Source of the DNA: Spirosoma sp. KUDC1026
Lineage (GTDB): Bacteria > Bacteroidota > Bacteroidia > Cytophagales > Spirosomataceae
Direction: 5' to 3'
Assembly: GCF_013375035.1 (NCBI RefSeq)
Contig: NZ_CP056032.1
Location: 642,001-706,000, forward strand
Length of the DNA stretch: 64,000 nt
Positions 26,176 through 34,761 of this stretch are shown here, in pieces; position 1 is the first letter of the stretch; the number at the start of each line of letters is the position of its first letter. Under the pieces are notes generated by a model. It was not told where the DNA came from. It did no database searches and saw only the letters and a list, made by a program, of their open reading frames with translations. A program made the position numbers and the translations under genes.

Positions 26176-26898
26176 ATGCATATCATTCCCGCTATCGACT
26201 TGATTGACGGCAAAGCCGTTCGGCTGACGCAGGGCGACTACAACCAGAAAAAAGAATACAACGCCCGGCCCCTCGACGTAGCCATGCAGTTTGAAGACGC
26301 TGGTCTGACGCGATTGCATCTAGTCGATCTCGACGGCGCTAAAGCCAAACGTGTCATCAACTGGAAAGTGCTGGAACTGATTGCTACTAAAACCGGTCTG
26401 CACGTTGATTTTGGCGGGGGTGTTCAGTCGGATGACGATTTGCGCGTGGTGTTTGAGTGCGGTGCGAAACAGATCACAGGGGGTAGCATTGCCGTCAAGC
26501 AACCCGATGTCCTGGAACGCTGGCTGACGCAGTACGGACCGGAAGCTATCATACTGGGGGCCGATGCTAAAAACGAAAAAATCGCGGTGAGTGGCTGGGA
26601 AGAAGGCACCGATGTATGGGTGTATGATTTCGTACAGCAGTGGGTCGAGAAAAGCGTCAAGTATGTTATCAGCACCGACGTAGCGAAGGACGGATTACTA
26701 CAAGGTCCTTCATTCGAGTTGTACCGCAACTTACAGGACCAACTGCCCGATCTGAATATCATTGCCAGCGGGGGTGTCAGCAACATGGCCGATGTAGAAA
26801 CGCTGGCCGATATGGGTCTGTTTGGCGTCATCGTCGGCAAAGCGATTTACGAAGGCCGCGTTACGTTGAAGGAATTGTCGGCTATTCACAACGCCTGA
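26176..26898 (+). CDS. hisA: ProFAR isomerase
   Basis: 240 aa, full length. MHIIPAIDLIDGKAVRLTQGDY holds the catalytic Asp near residue 8 and the first phosphate site; VDFGGGVQSDDDLR and IIASGGVSNMADVE are the other phosphate-binding Gly loops; STDVAKDGLLQGPS holds the second catalytic Asp. It isomerises the aminoimidazole carboxamide ribotide intermediate that HisF-HisH uses. The 3' end of the gene has been duplicated together with the next gene (see 27599). Confidence 0.96.
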   Translation: MHIIPAIDLIDGKAVRLTQGDYNQKKEYNARPLDVAMQFEDAGLTRLHLVDLDGAKAKRVINWKVLELIATKTGLHVDFGGGVQSDDDLRVVFECGAKQITGGSIAVKQPDVLERWLTQYGPEAIILGADAKNEKIAVSGWEEGTDVWVYDFVQQWVEKSVKYVISTDVAKDGLLQGPSFELYRNLQDQLPDLNIIASGGVSNMADVETLADMGLFGVIVGKAIYEGRVTLKELSAIHNA

Positions 26899-26906
26899 TT
26901 GTTGCA

Positions 26907-27572
26907 ATGAAGTGGTCGCTGCTTTTTCTGTTTCTCTCGCTGATAGGATTGCCTGTCACGTTCGCCGGAATCTTGACTGATTCAACCCAGCAGCGTCGCT
27001 TCCAAAACCTGGCAATGCAGATGGGGTTGAAAGCGCCGAAGTTGAAACCGGAAGAGTACGAGGTACGTATCTGGCAAACGGTAGCGCTGAAATATGGAGA
27101 CGCCCACCTTGCTTACGTCTTACGGAAAACGAAGAAGCGATTTACAGTCGCAAAGTACTTGATCGAGTCTAACAAAGATGGATTTCAATACGCCATTCGT
27201 GTAAAGCCAACGGCAAAGATTACGACCGCCTTGTGGGACCAGCTGCAAAAACATTACTTACTGACGTTGCCGAATCTCTCAACCGTACTGGAAGAAGTAC
27301 ATACCAGACAGCCAAAAGACTCAACCTGGAATGAAATTAACAACGGTGAGATTACTGTAAAAGCACGACGTAGCCGAAGAAAGCGAATACTTGTTCTCGA
27401 TGGTGAAGGATATTCGTTTGAAGTATTTGGCCACAATACTTATAGGTCCTACGGTTATAGCAATCCGTTCAGCTACATAGAGGCCTATCCTGATTCTGAA
27501 GAGCTGCATCAAGTAACAGGCATCCTTAACGGCTTGAGCATCATTTTCAGGTCCGATCAGATAGGGCGATAA
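26907..27572 (+). CDS. secreted protein of unknown function (gene X, intact copy)
   Basis: 221 aa from ATG 26907, 8 bases after hisA. Signal peptide MKWSLLFLFLSLIGLPVTFAG. The mature part has EEYEVRIWQTVALKYGDAHL, a basic middle (RRSRRKRILVLDGEGYSFEV) and a Ser/Tyr-rich end (GYSNPFSYIEAY). I do not recognise a family. A second, broken copy follows at 27716-29629, with about 50% similarity in the best blocks. It is co-directional with the his genes but has no evident part in histidine synthesis. Confidence 0.75.
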   Translation: MKWSLLFLFLSLIGLPVTFAGILTDSTQQRRFQNLAMQMGLKAPKLKPEEYEVRIWQTVALKYGDAHLAYVLRKTKKRFTVAKYLIESNKDGFQYAIRVKPTAKITTALWDQLQKHYLLTLPNLSTVLEEVHTRQPKDSTWNEINNGEITVKARRSRRKRILVLDGEGYSFEVFGHNTYRSYGYSNPFSYIEAYPDSEELHQVTGILNGLSIIFRSDQIGR

Positions 27573-27598
27573 AAGGCAACCAGCACAAGATAAAATGA

Positions 27599-27715
27599 TT
27601 GACGATGACACCATTCGTGCCTGACATGGCCCTGTTTGGTATCATCATCGATGAAGGGGTTTATAAAGAGCGAGTTACAGTGGAGAAAGTGATATCTATA
27701 TGTCATAGACATGTT
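27599..27715 (+). pseudogene. remnant of the hisA 3' end
   Basis: The frame at 27623 reads DMALFGIIIDEGVYKERVTVEKVISICH, matching the HisA C-terminus DMGLFGVIVGKAIYEGRVTLKELSAIHN. The distance to the matching point in hisA is 814 bases, and the distance between the two gene X starts is 809, so one tandem duplication copied the hisA end together with gene X. Only the last 30 or so codons are present. Confidence 0.8.
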
Positions 27716-28359
27716 ATGAAACAGCTACTCTACCTTCTTGGCTTTTTATTGTTAAGTGCAGAAATATGGGCTGGCACTTCGGCTGACTCGACAGCAAAAA
27801 GCCTGTTTCCAAAGCTAACAAAAACAGATGCATTTGAAATATCCAGCCCTAAAAGAAGGTGAATATGAAGTGCGGATATGGAACCGTGTGGCCCTGAAGT
27901 ATGGTGATGCTCAGGTAGCCTATACTCTGCGTAAGATAAAGAAGAGACTCAAAGCCAGACGGTACGTAATCAATTGGAAGAGAGAGAACTTTCGGTCCGC
28001 AAAAAGGCAACGACCAACGATTACTCCCACTCATGCGTTTTGGGACAGGCTGATGAGGAGGAACATTCTCACGCTACCAGATGAGCGTGTTGTATTTGAC
28101 CGGTTATACCCTCCGTATAAGCCCCAGCCAATTACAGATACAGTTAAGGCTGGCATGCAGGCAGACGGGAGCTTTACGCTCAAAGGGTATAGGATAGCAG
28201 AAAAAAAGAAATATCGTTGGAGATGGCGAATACTATCTATTCGAGATATTCGGTGCAAACAGCTATCGAGTTTATACCAGCGTCAATCCATATCACTATT
28301 CTGAACGTGAACTCCAGGCCGAAGAGTTACAGAATATGGTTGGTATTCTACGCGATTTT

Positions 28360-29557
28360 TACTCTACCGGAAGATTTCTACCGGGTAAGTTAGTTGCCAC
28401 TTTAGCCATCGGTAAGCACGTTCTAAAGCGGCTTCCCAGACAGCGTACAGAGCAATGGGTTTGCCCATTAGCCAGTCTTGCAACTCATCTTTGCCCTTCC
28501 GGAAATAACTTAGACTCTTGTAACCGTGACCTTTCAGGGGAATCAATCGCACCTTGCGGTGATAATGATGACCCGCCACCAGACAAAAACCAAAGGCCAT
28601 GGCTACCAGACCAATCAATTTCTTTAGCTTATCAAGCGATTGTAAATGAGAAGACTCCAGATCGAATCCGCGCGCTTTAAGGCTTTGGAAAAGCGTCTCA
28701 ATTGACCATCGACGACGATACAACCTACCTAACTCATGGGCGTCTGGACTACCAATCAAATACAGTATCTCGTGCTTATCGAGTTGTTTAAGATAGACGT
28801 TGACCCACTGCCCATCCACCAGTACGTGTTGATAAAACCGCTGTTTGTGCGCCACTAATAAGTCATCCACTAGCCAACATTCTCCGTTTCGCAACCGAAT
28901 GGGGTGAGTTTTTGGCAAGCGAAGACAAAAAGGTATTTGCTTGTCGATGAGTACTTTAACCCACTTAGCTCCCACAAACTCTCGATCGGCTACCAGTAAA
29001 CTGATCCGGGCCAGGCCCAATAAGTTAATAGTCTTTTCCAGCACATCGACTCGATCACTCACGGCGGAATTGCCGCTTTTGTTGTTGAGCAACTCCCAAA
29101 ACAGAGGTACTGCGACCTCGCCACAGCGGGCTGTTATCATTAACACATTGACTTGACATTTGCCGAAATCCCATTCGGTACGGTCTAGGCAAAGCGTGAT
29201 TCGGCCACGAGGGATGAACAAGGTCAGTAGTAGAGCAATTCGATCATAGTCAAAGCGGTAATCAGTCAAAAAGGCCTGAAGTCGTCGTTCATTAGCTTGA
29301 TTGGATCGATGGCTATTGAAGCCTTTAGCGATCTGAGGTAATTGCACATTCTTGGCGTGGATGAGCCCCGTGACAGCCCCTACAAAACACTTTTGACGGG
29401 CCAGATTAGTGGCTAGCGGCACAAGATCAAAATTTTTTTACCTTTGTAAAGACCTCCGGGTTCATCAGAGAAAGCTGGTTTTGGTTGGTTTGAGCACCTC
29501 AAAATTCAGCTTTTTCTGCTTTTCAAACCAGCCCCATCTTTTTCTTCCGGTAGAGTA
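28360..29557 (-). mobile_element. IS4-family insertion sequence, 1198 bp, complete
   Basis: Perfect 15-bp terminal inverted repeats TACTCTACCGGAAGA (28360-28374) and TCTTCCGGTAGAGTA (29543-29557). They are flanked by a 9-bp target duplication CGCGATTTT (28351-28359 and 29558-29566). One transposase gene fills most of it. The perfect ends and duplication indicate recent insertion. It lies on the opposite strand to the his operon, upstream of the GNAT gene and hisF. Confidence 0.95.
28364..29422 (-). CDS. IS4-family DDE transposase
   Basis: 352 aa, GTG start. DDE residues: LCLDRTEWDFG (first Asp), LLVADREFVGAKW (second Asp) and the C-terminal YRRRWSIETLFQSLK, which fits the IS4 signature Y-(2)-R-(3)-E-(6)-K exactly. 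The stop codon lies inside the terminal inverted repeat. The 9-bp target duplication agrees with this family. It appears intact. Confidence 0.92.
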   Translation of the reverse strand: MPLATNLARQKCFVGAVTGLIHAKNVQLPQIAKGFNSHRSNQANERRLQAFLTDYRFDYDRIALLLTLFIPRGRITLCLDRTEWDFGKCQVNVLMITARCGEVAVPLFWELLNNKSGNSAVSDRVDVLEKTINLLGLARISLLVADREFVGAKWVKVLIDKQIPFCLRLPKTHPIRLRNGECWLVDDLLVAHKQRFYQHVLVDGQWVNVYLKQLDKHEILYLIGSPDAHELGRLYRRRWSIETLFQSLKARGFDLESSHLQSLDKLKKLIGLVAMAFGFCLVAGHHYHRKVRLIPLKGHGYKSLSYFRKGKDELQDWLMGKPIALYAVWEAALERAYRWLKWQLTYPVEIFR

Positions 29558-29630
29558 CGCGATTTTATATTGTTGTTCCGATCGGACATAGTAGGACGCG
29601 ACGAGGCTAGAGAAATATACACCAGGTAAA

Positions 29631-30053
29631 ATGACCAACGACTACACTATCAGCACGGATAAAAAGAAACTTAATCTGGATGTCATCCACCAGTTTTTAA
29701 GCCAGGATTCGTACTGGGCGCTGAACATCCCGCGTGAACTGGTTCAGCGGGCTATCGACAACTCGATCTGCTTCGGGATTTATTACCGTGAGCAGCAGGT
29801 TGGTTTTGCCCGGGTCATCAGCGACCTTGCTACGTTTGCTTATCTGTCTGATGTGTTTGTGGTGCCCAGCCACCGGGGTAAAGGCTTGTCTAAGTTTCTG
29901 GTTGAAACGATTTCAAACTATCCCGATCTGCAAGGCCTGCGTCGCTGGGTACTTGTCACCAAAGACGCTCATTCACTATACACTCAATTTGGCTTTACGC
30001 CCCTCGACAATCCTGATCTTTTCATGCAGCGCAAGCTGATCGAAAAATACTGA
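29631..30053 (+). CDS. GNAT family N-acetyltransferase
   Basis: 140 aa. GFARVISDLATFAYLSDVFV and VPSHRGKGLSKFLVE (acetyl-CoA pyrophosphate loop R-G-K-G), then SLYTQFGFTPLD, the usual GNAT end. The substrate is unknown. It starts 1 base after the stop of the broken gene X copy and ends 3 bases before hisF, so it is in the his transcription unit. Confidence 0.88.
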   Translation: MTNDYTISTDKKKLNLDVIHQFLSQDSYWALNIPRELVQRAIDNSICFGIYYREQQVGFARVISDLATFAYLSDVFVVPSHRGKGLSKFLVETISNYPDLQGLRRWVLVTKDAHSLYTQFGFTPLDNPDLFMQRKLIEKY

Positions 30054-30056
30054 ACC

Positions 30057-30881
30057 ATGCTTACCAAACGCATTATTCCCTGCCTGGACATTAAAGACGG
30101 GCGGACGGTTAAGGGTACTAATTTTGTCAACCTACGCGACGCTGGAGATCCGGTAGCTCTAGCGGCCATCTACGCCGAACAGGGAGCCGACGAACTGGTT
30201 TTTCTGGACATTACCGCTACTGTCGACGAACGCAAGACGCTGATCGACCTGGTCCGGAACGTAGCACATACCATCAACATTCCGTTTACGGTGGGTGGCG
30301 GCATTTCGTCGGTAGCCGACGTATCAGCGCTACTCAACGCCGGTGCCGACAAAATCTCGATTAACTCATCAGCCGTTCGCAACCCCGGTTTGATTAATGA
30401 ACTAGCTCTTGAGTTCGGCAGTCAGTGCGTTGTCGTAGCCATCGACACCCGGTATGTGGGCGAAGGGTTGGGGGCAGTGGGTTTAGGGGGTATCGCAGAA
30501 CCCCAGCCCTATACCCCAACGCCCCAAGCCGCCCAGCACATCGTCCACACGCACGGTGGTCGGCGGCCAACAGAGCTACGTACTATCGCCTGGGCGAAAG
30601 AAGTGGAAGAACGGGGGGCGGGTGAAATTCTGCTGACCTCGATGGACTCCGACGGCACCAAGGCCGGGTTCGCACTGGAATTGACGGCCCAGATTTCGGG
30701 CGCGGCCAATATTCCGGTCATCGCGTCGGGGGGAGCCGGTACGATGGATCACTTTGTCGATGTGTTCACGACAGGTAAAGCTGACGCGGGTCTGGCCGCG
30801 AGTATCTTCCACTTCAAGGAAATCGATATTCCTGAATTGAAAGGTTACCTCCGCGAGAAAGGTATTGATATGAGAATTTGA
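30057..30881 (+). CDS. hisF: imidazole glycerol phosphate synthase, cyclase subunit, with an inserted loop
   Basis: 274 aa; usual length is about 250-253. Catalytic Asp11 ([10 protein letters not shown]) and Asp130 ([10 protein letters not shown]) are present, as are the phosphate loops FTVGGGISS and [13 protein letters not shown]. Residues about 136-159 ([20 protein letters not shown] and QAAQ) are extra and are encoded by a palindromic repeat; they fall in the turn of the hairpin loop after Asp130, where the T. maritima enzyme has only a short turn. The repeat adds 24 codons in frame, so the enzyme is probably active. HisH is encoded upstream; hisIE does not follow. Confidence 0.96.
   Translation: MLTKRIIPCLDIKDGRTVKGTNFVNLRDAGDPVALAAIYAEQGADELVFLDITATVDERKTLIDLVRNVAHTINIPFTVGGGISSVADVSALLNAGADKISINSSAVRNPGLINELALEFGSQCVVVAIDTRYVGEGLGAVGLGGIAEPQPYTPTPQAAQHIVHTHGGRRPTELRTIAWAKEVEERGAGEILLTSMDSDGTKAGFALELTAQISGAANIPVIASGGAGTMDHFVDVFTTGKADAGLAASIFHFKEIDIPELKGYLREKGIDMRI
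30462..30533 (+). repeat. G-rich palindromic repeat, copy inside hisF
   Basis: The left arm GGGGGCAGTGGGTTTAGGGG and right arm CCCTATACCCCAACGCCCC are imperfectly complementary around a short centre (TATCGCAG). The left arm matches the intergenic copy (GGGGCAAAGGGTATAGG), the right arm its CCCTTTACCCCACGCCCC. The length of 72 bases keeps the frame. Confidence 0.8.
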
Positions 30882-30888
30882 CAGGAGA

Positions 30889-30955
30889 GGTAAGTGGAAA
30901 GACGTAAGAGAAAGCAGTCGCTGGCAGCGCTCTTTTCTCTTACGTCTTTCCATAA
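30889..30955. repeat. solo purine-rich hairpin after hisF
   Basis: GGAAAGACGTAAGAGAAA (30896-30913) and its exact complement (30934-30951) form an 18-bp perfect stem with a 20-base loop that holds CGCT/AGCG. It lies between hisF and a convergent gene and may act as a terminator, though it lacks a long T-run. Its arm resembles the arms that flank the S23 gene. Confidence 0.75.
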
Positions 30956-30959
30956 TTCT

Positions 30960-31841
30960 CTAAAACTGGAAGCCTAGCTCCAGCGCAACGATTCGGCTTT
31001 TAGAGACCAGTTGATTCCCGCGCGCAATGTTCAACAACCCTCGCTGGTAACTCACGCCCAGGTTAAAGGCGTTACTCTCGTTGATCTTGTACTGAACGCC
31101 AGTGCCTAGCAACAATTCAATGTCGCCGAAACTGTACTGACGTCGGTTGCCGCCACTCTCCGCCAGGTACAGCGCGTTACGCTCCTGCTCCAGTGGTTTT
31201 TCGGCGAGTTTCAGGCTTAGTAAGCCACCTGTTTGTACGTAGAGCCGGACTCCGGGGGCAATGTTATTCGCAAACATCTTCACCGTGGCAGGCAATTGTA
31301 GATACTGCAAATTATAGATCGACTCTTTGTAGCTGGCTCCGGGCGTAAAGCGCGTCTCACCAAACGAGCCCGGCATCTGAAAACCGGAACGTTTGATCGT
31401 GTACCAAAGCCCCGTACCAAACGCGTAGCGATCTTTGAAAAAATAATAATCGAGCGTAGGGCCAATACTCATTCGTACCCCCGCGCCGTTATCACGGAAA
31501 CCAGCGTAGTTACCCACGCCCGAAGCGGTATTCAGATTCAGCGAAGGCGCGAATCGAATCCCCATTTCGATCAGGTGCGTTGGCCAGGCATAGTCTGGAG
31601 TGGCGTCGGCAGTGGCACCAACGGCCTGTTTACGCCGACGTTTTTTGCGATCATCGTTGTAATCGCGTCGATTCTGATCCTGACCATCGTAATTGTCGCC
31701 GAGGATCTTGCGAAAGCGCCGTTCGGTTACACCCGACTCCTTTGTCCGCAGTTGGTAGAGAGCCCGTGACGGTGTCTGTGACCAACTTTCGGCAACTACC
31801 AGCATGACGAAAATCAAACTTAGGCCTGCAACTTTTTTCAT
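30960..31841 (-). CDS. outer-membrane beta-barrel protein (PorT-like)
   Basis: 293 aa from ATG 31841 (longer in-frame starts run into gldB). Signal peptide MKKVAGLSLIFVMLVVAESWSQ, a basic low-complexity segment (DDRKKRRRKQ), then barrel strands (MGIRFAPSLNLNT, GPTLDYYFFKDRYAFGTGLW, LQLPATVKMFANNI, NLGVSYQRGLLNI) ending in ALELGFQF. This is the general PorT/outer-membrane-barrel pattern; a real PorT function in type IX secretion is not established. Divergent from gldB with 37 bases between starts. Confidence 0.78.
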   Translation of the reverse strand: MKKVAGLSLIFVMLVVAESWSQTPSRALYQLRTKESGVTERRFRKILGDNYDGQDQNRRDYNDDRKKRRRKQAVGATADATPDYAWPTHLIEMGIRFAPSLNLNTASGVGNYAGFRDNGAGVRMSIGPTLDYYFFKDRYAFGTGLWYTIKRSGFQMPGSFGETRFTPGASYKESIYNLQYLQLPATVKMFANNIAPGVRLYVQTGGLLSLKLAEKPLEQERNALYLAESGGNRRQYSFGDIELLLGTGVQYKINESNAFNLGVSYQRGLLNIARGNQLVSKSRIVALELGFQF

Positions 31842-31848
31842 AATTTTG
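31841..31848 (+). promoter_or_regulatory. -7 element for gldB
   Basis: TAATTTTG matches TAnnTTTG, about 30 bases before the gldB start and overlapping the start codon of the divergent barrel gene. No clear -33 element is seen. Confidence 0.4.
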
Positions 31849-31878
31849 TCTGTTTTCAAGACAGAAAACCCTGATTTC

Positions 31879-32874
31879 ATGCGACTACGGACGCTTCCCG
31901 GCTTCATCGGCCTAGTTGGTACTCTTTGTTTATTTTTCCTTTTATCGTGCACAAAACAGGAGGAAATAACCTTCGTCCGGCTCGACCAGCAACTGTTTAC
32001 GGCTAAAACTCCCGCCCAGATTCAGGCTTTTCTGAATCAGAACCCTTCAGTTGCTCAATTGTACTTTAACGCGAACGAGACCAGTAATGATACAGCCCTT
32101 GTCCGTGAATTGACAGAACGGGTAAATAACCCGGCCCTCAACGAGTTTAGTAGTCAGCTCCAGCAGCAGTTTGGCGACCTGAGCGATCTCAATGCCCAAT
32201 TGTCCGAAGCATTTACTAACATAAAAAAAGACTTTCCGGATTTCCGGACGCCCAAAGTCGTTACCGTTGTCAGCGGCTTTCTTGGCCCCGATCTGGTCGT
32301 TACGGATAGCCTCATTGTTATTGGCCTCGACTATTTCGCGGGTCCGACGGCCAAGTATCGTCCTAAGGGACCCGAATATCCGGCTTACATTCTGCGTCGA
32401 TACCAACAAGAGTTTATTGCCCCTGCGATCGTTACGGCCCTGTCCGACAAGTATAACGCCACCAATCGCACCGACCAGACGTTGCTGGCCGATATGGTCT
32501 ATTACGGCAAAAGTTACGTCTTTACCAAGACCATGCTGCCTAACGTAGCAGATAGTCTGGTGATCGGTTATACAGACAAGCAACTCACCGAAACGTTTAA
32601 TGCCCAGGACCTGGTTTGGGGACATTTTATTGACAATCAACTGCTGTATCAGACAAACCCATCCATAAAACAGCGATATTTGAATGAGCGTCCATATACC
32701 GCCGAGATCGGTTCGGCCTGTCCGGGCGCTATAGGTCGGTGGGTTGGCTGGCGAATCGTTGGTCTTTATCATGATAAACATACCAGCGTTGGCATAGCCG
32801 ATTTAATGCGTAACGCCGATGCCCGGCAGATTTTCGCCGAGTCAGGTTATAAGGGGCAGAAAGACGACGAATAG
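31879..32874 (+). CDS. gldB: gliding motility lipoprotein GldB
   Basis: 331 aa from ATG 31879. Lipoprotein signal GTLCLFFLLSC. Conserved blocks include DFPDFRTPKVVTVVSGF, DSLIVIGLDYFAGP, PAYILRRYQQEFIAP, LLADMVYYGKSYVFTK and GWRIVGLYHDKHTSVGIADL, which I recognise as the GldB family. GldB is one of the Gld proteins needed for gliding in Flavobacterium, but homologues occur in non-gliding Bacteroidota, so motility cannot be concluded. An ABC transporter gene follows 64 bases downstream. Confidence 0.88.
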   Translation: MRLRTLPGFIGLVGTLCLFFLLSCTKQEEITFVRLDQQLFTAKTPAQIQAFLNQNPSVAQLYFNANETSNDTALVRELTERVNNPALNEFSSQLQQQFGDLSDLNAQLSEAFTNIKKDFPDFRTPKVVTVVSGFLGPDLVVTDSLIVIGLDYFAGPTAKYRPKGPEYPAYILRRYQQEFIAPAIVTALSDKYNATNRTDQTLLADMVYYGKSYVFTKTMLPNVADSLVIGYTDKQLTETFNAQDLVWGHFIDNQLLYQTNPSIKQRYLNERPYTAEIGSACPGAIGRWVGWRIVGLYHDKHTSVGIADLMRNADARQIFAESGYKGQKDDE

Positions 32875-32938
32875 TTTTTACGGACAAGCCGACAAGGATA
32901 GTCCACTCAGAAGCGCTATGTGAGCGCGAGCATCAACA

Positions 32939-34738
32939 ATGGCAAAACGCAGACAAGCAGTTGACGACGATGTCAACGATAAACGAAAATTAGATCGGGC
33001 TGGCTTTAAAAAAGTACTCAGCATTTTCCGGTTCGTCAAACCGTACCGATTTCAGTACGCAATAGGCTTCATTTTCCTGATTTTATCCGCCGGAACGACC
33101 ATGAGCTTCGGCTTGCTAATCGGTCAGATCACCAGTGTTATCCAGGGAAAATCAGATTTCACGCTTAACCAGGTAACCTTATTTTTTGTCGGCGTACTGG
33201 TGGCTCAGGCCATTTTTTCGTTTTTCCGCATTTATCTTTTTTCGCAGGTCAGCGAGCGGGCCATGGCAGACGTGCGGCAGGCTACCTACAGCAAAATCAT
33301 TACGTTACCGGTTCCCTTCTTCGAACAGCGCCGGGTGGGTGAACTGACCAGCCGCATTTCGGCTGACATATCCCAGTTGCAGGATGTCTTGACGCTCACC
33401 CTGGCGGAATTATTTCGGCAGATTGCTACGCTGCTGATCGGTACGGGTATTATTTTTTACGTTTCCTGGAAACTGACGCTGTTTATGCTGGGTACCTTCC
33501 CAGTCATTATTGTCGCAGCCATCGTTTTTGGACGATTTATCCGTTCGCTCTCGAAACAGGCGCAGGACCAGTTGGCCTCGGCCAACGTTATTGTTGAAGA
33601 AACGCTGCAATCAGTCAATATCGTGAAGGCATTCACGAACGAACGGCTGGAAATAGACCGGTATGGGTCGGCTCTGCAGCGGGTGGTGGCAACGGCTCTG
33701 CGCGCGGCTACGTTCCGGGGGATCTTTGTTTCGTTCGTCATCTTCGCCCTCTTTGGCGGCATCATCGGCGTAGTCTGGTACGGTGGTTCACTGGTACTGG
33801 ACAATCAGATGCCCTTTGCCGACTTGCTTACGTTCCTGGTCTATACGATGTTCATTGGCGGCTCGGTAGCCGGTATGGGCGATCTGTATGCACAACTGCA
33901 AAAAACGGTAGGGGCTTCCGAACGGATTCTCGAAATTCTGGGCGAAGATGCCGAAGTTAATCCCGCCGAGGAATCGCCCTTGTTTGTCCCGGTTCATGGG
34001 CATGTTCGTTTCAACGACGTAGCGTTCTCCTACCCTACCCGTCCTGACGTCCCCGTCCTGAAAGGTATTTCGCTGGATGTAGCCGCGGGGCATAAAATCG
34101 CACTGGTGGGTCAGAGTGGAGCTGGTAAGTCGACTATCGTTCAGTTACTGATGCGATACTACGCACTTGGCGGTGGCCATATCACTGTCGACGGGCGCGA
34201 CCTGAACAGCTTTAACATTACCGATCTTCGGAAAAACATTGCCGTTGTGCCTCAGGAGGTGATGCTTTTTGGCGGTACGATTATGGAAAATATCAAGTAC
34301 GGCAAAGTCAATGCAACCGATACCGAAGTACGCGAAGCAGCCCGCAAGGCCAATGCCCTGGCGTTCATCGAGTCATTTCCGGAAGGATTTGAAACCGTTG
34401 TGGGTGAGCGTGGTGTTAAGTTATCGGGTGGTCAGCGGCAGCGTATCGCCATTGCCCGCGCGATTCTGAAAGACCCGGCCATTCTGGTGCTCGACGAAGC
34501 AACCAGCTCGCTGGATGCCGAATCGGAACGACTGGTACAGGAAGCGCTGGACGAGCTGATGCAGAATCGGACGACCATTATTATTGCCCACCGGCTGGCA
34601 ACGATCCGGAAAGTAGACACGATCTACGTGATTCGCGAAGGCCAGATTGTTGAAACCGGTACGCACGATGAATTAGCTACCCAGGAAAATGGTGTCTATG
34701 CCAACCTGGTTAAATTGCAGTTCGAACCCATTGAGTAA
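32939..34738 (+). CDS. MsbA-like ABC exporter, fused permease and ATPase
   Basis: 599 aa. Six membrane segments in the first 330 residues; ATPase domain with Walker A VGQSGAGKSTIVQ, Q-loop VVPQEVMLFGGT, signature KLSGGQRQRIAIARAI, Walker B ILVLDEATSSLD and the His switch IIAHRL. The homodimer exports a lipid, peptide or drug across the inner membrane; MsbA-type lipid A flipping is the usual assignment in this phylum, but the substrate is not shown by sequence. Confidence 0.93.
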   Translation: MAKRRQAVDDDVNDKRKLDRAGFKKVLSIFRFVKPYRFQYAIGFIFLILSAGTTMSFGLLIGQITSVIQGKSDFTLNQVTLFFVGVLVAQAIFSFFRIYLFSQVSERAMADVRQATYSKIITLPVPFFEQRRVGELTSRISADISQLQDVLTLTLAELFRQIATLLIGTGIIFYVSWKLTLFMLGTFPVIIVAAIVFGRFIRSLSKQAQDQLASANVIVEETLQSVNIVKAFTNERLEIDRYGSALQRVVATALRAATFRGIFVSFVIFALFGGIIGVVWYGGSLVLDNQMPFADLLTFLVYTMFIGGSVAGMGDLYAQLQKTVGASERILEILGEDAEVNPAEESPLFVPVHGHVRFNDVAFSYPTRPDVPVLKGISLDVAAGHKIALVGQSGAGKSTIVQLLMRYYALGGGHITVDGRDLNSFNITDLRKNIAVVPQEVMLFGGTIMENIKYGKVNATDTEVREAARKANALAFIESFPEGFETVVGERGVKLSGGQRQRIAIARAILKDPAILVLDEATSSLDAESERLVQEALDELMQNRTTIIIAHRLATIRKVDTIYVIREGQIVETGTHDELATQENGVYANLVKLQFEPIE

Positions 34739-34761
34739 TACGTTAATCGTCCTGACTGATT

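Larger units (their letters stand above)
27716..29629 (+). pseudogene. broken second copy of gene X, interrupted by an IS element
   Basis: It starts MKQLLYLLGFLLLSAEIWAG (a signal peptide). The frame shifts near 27822 (AACAAAAACAG) into LKEGEYEVRIWNRVALKYGD, matching gene X, and shifts again near 28205 at a run of seven As into DGEYYLFEIFGANSYRVY. The IS inserts after GILRDF; beyond it the frame resumes as ILLFRSDIVGR, matching the end of gene X (SIIFRSDQIGR), and stops at 29629. Two frameshifts plus the insertion make it non-functional. Confidence 0.85.

Noticed and set aside
27716..28359. Programmed frameshifting at A-runs in the second gene X copy
   Set aside because: Two separate shifts plus an IS insertion, with an intact paralogue next door, are better explained by gene decay; no slippery heptamer with a following pseudoknot was seen.
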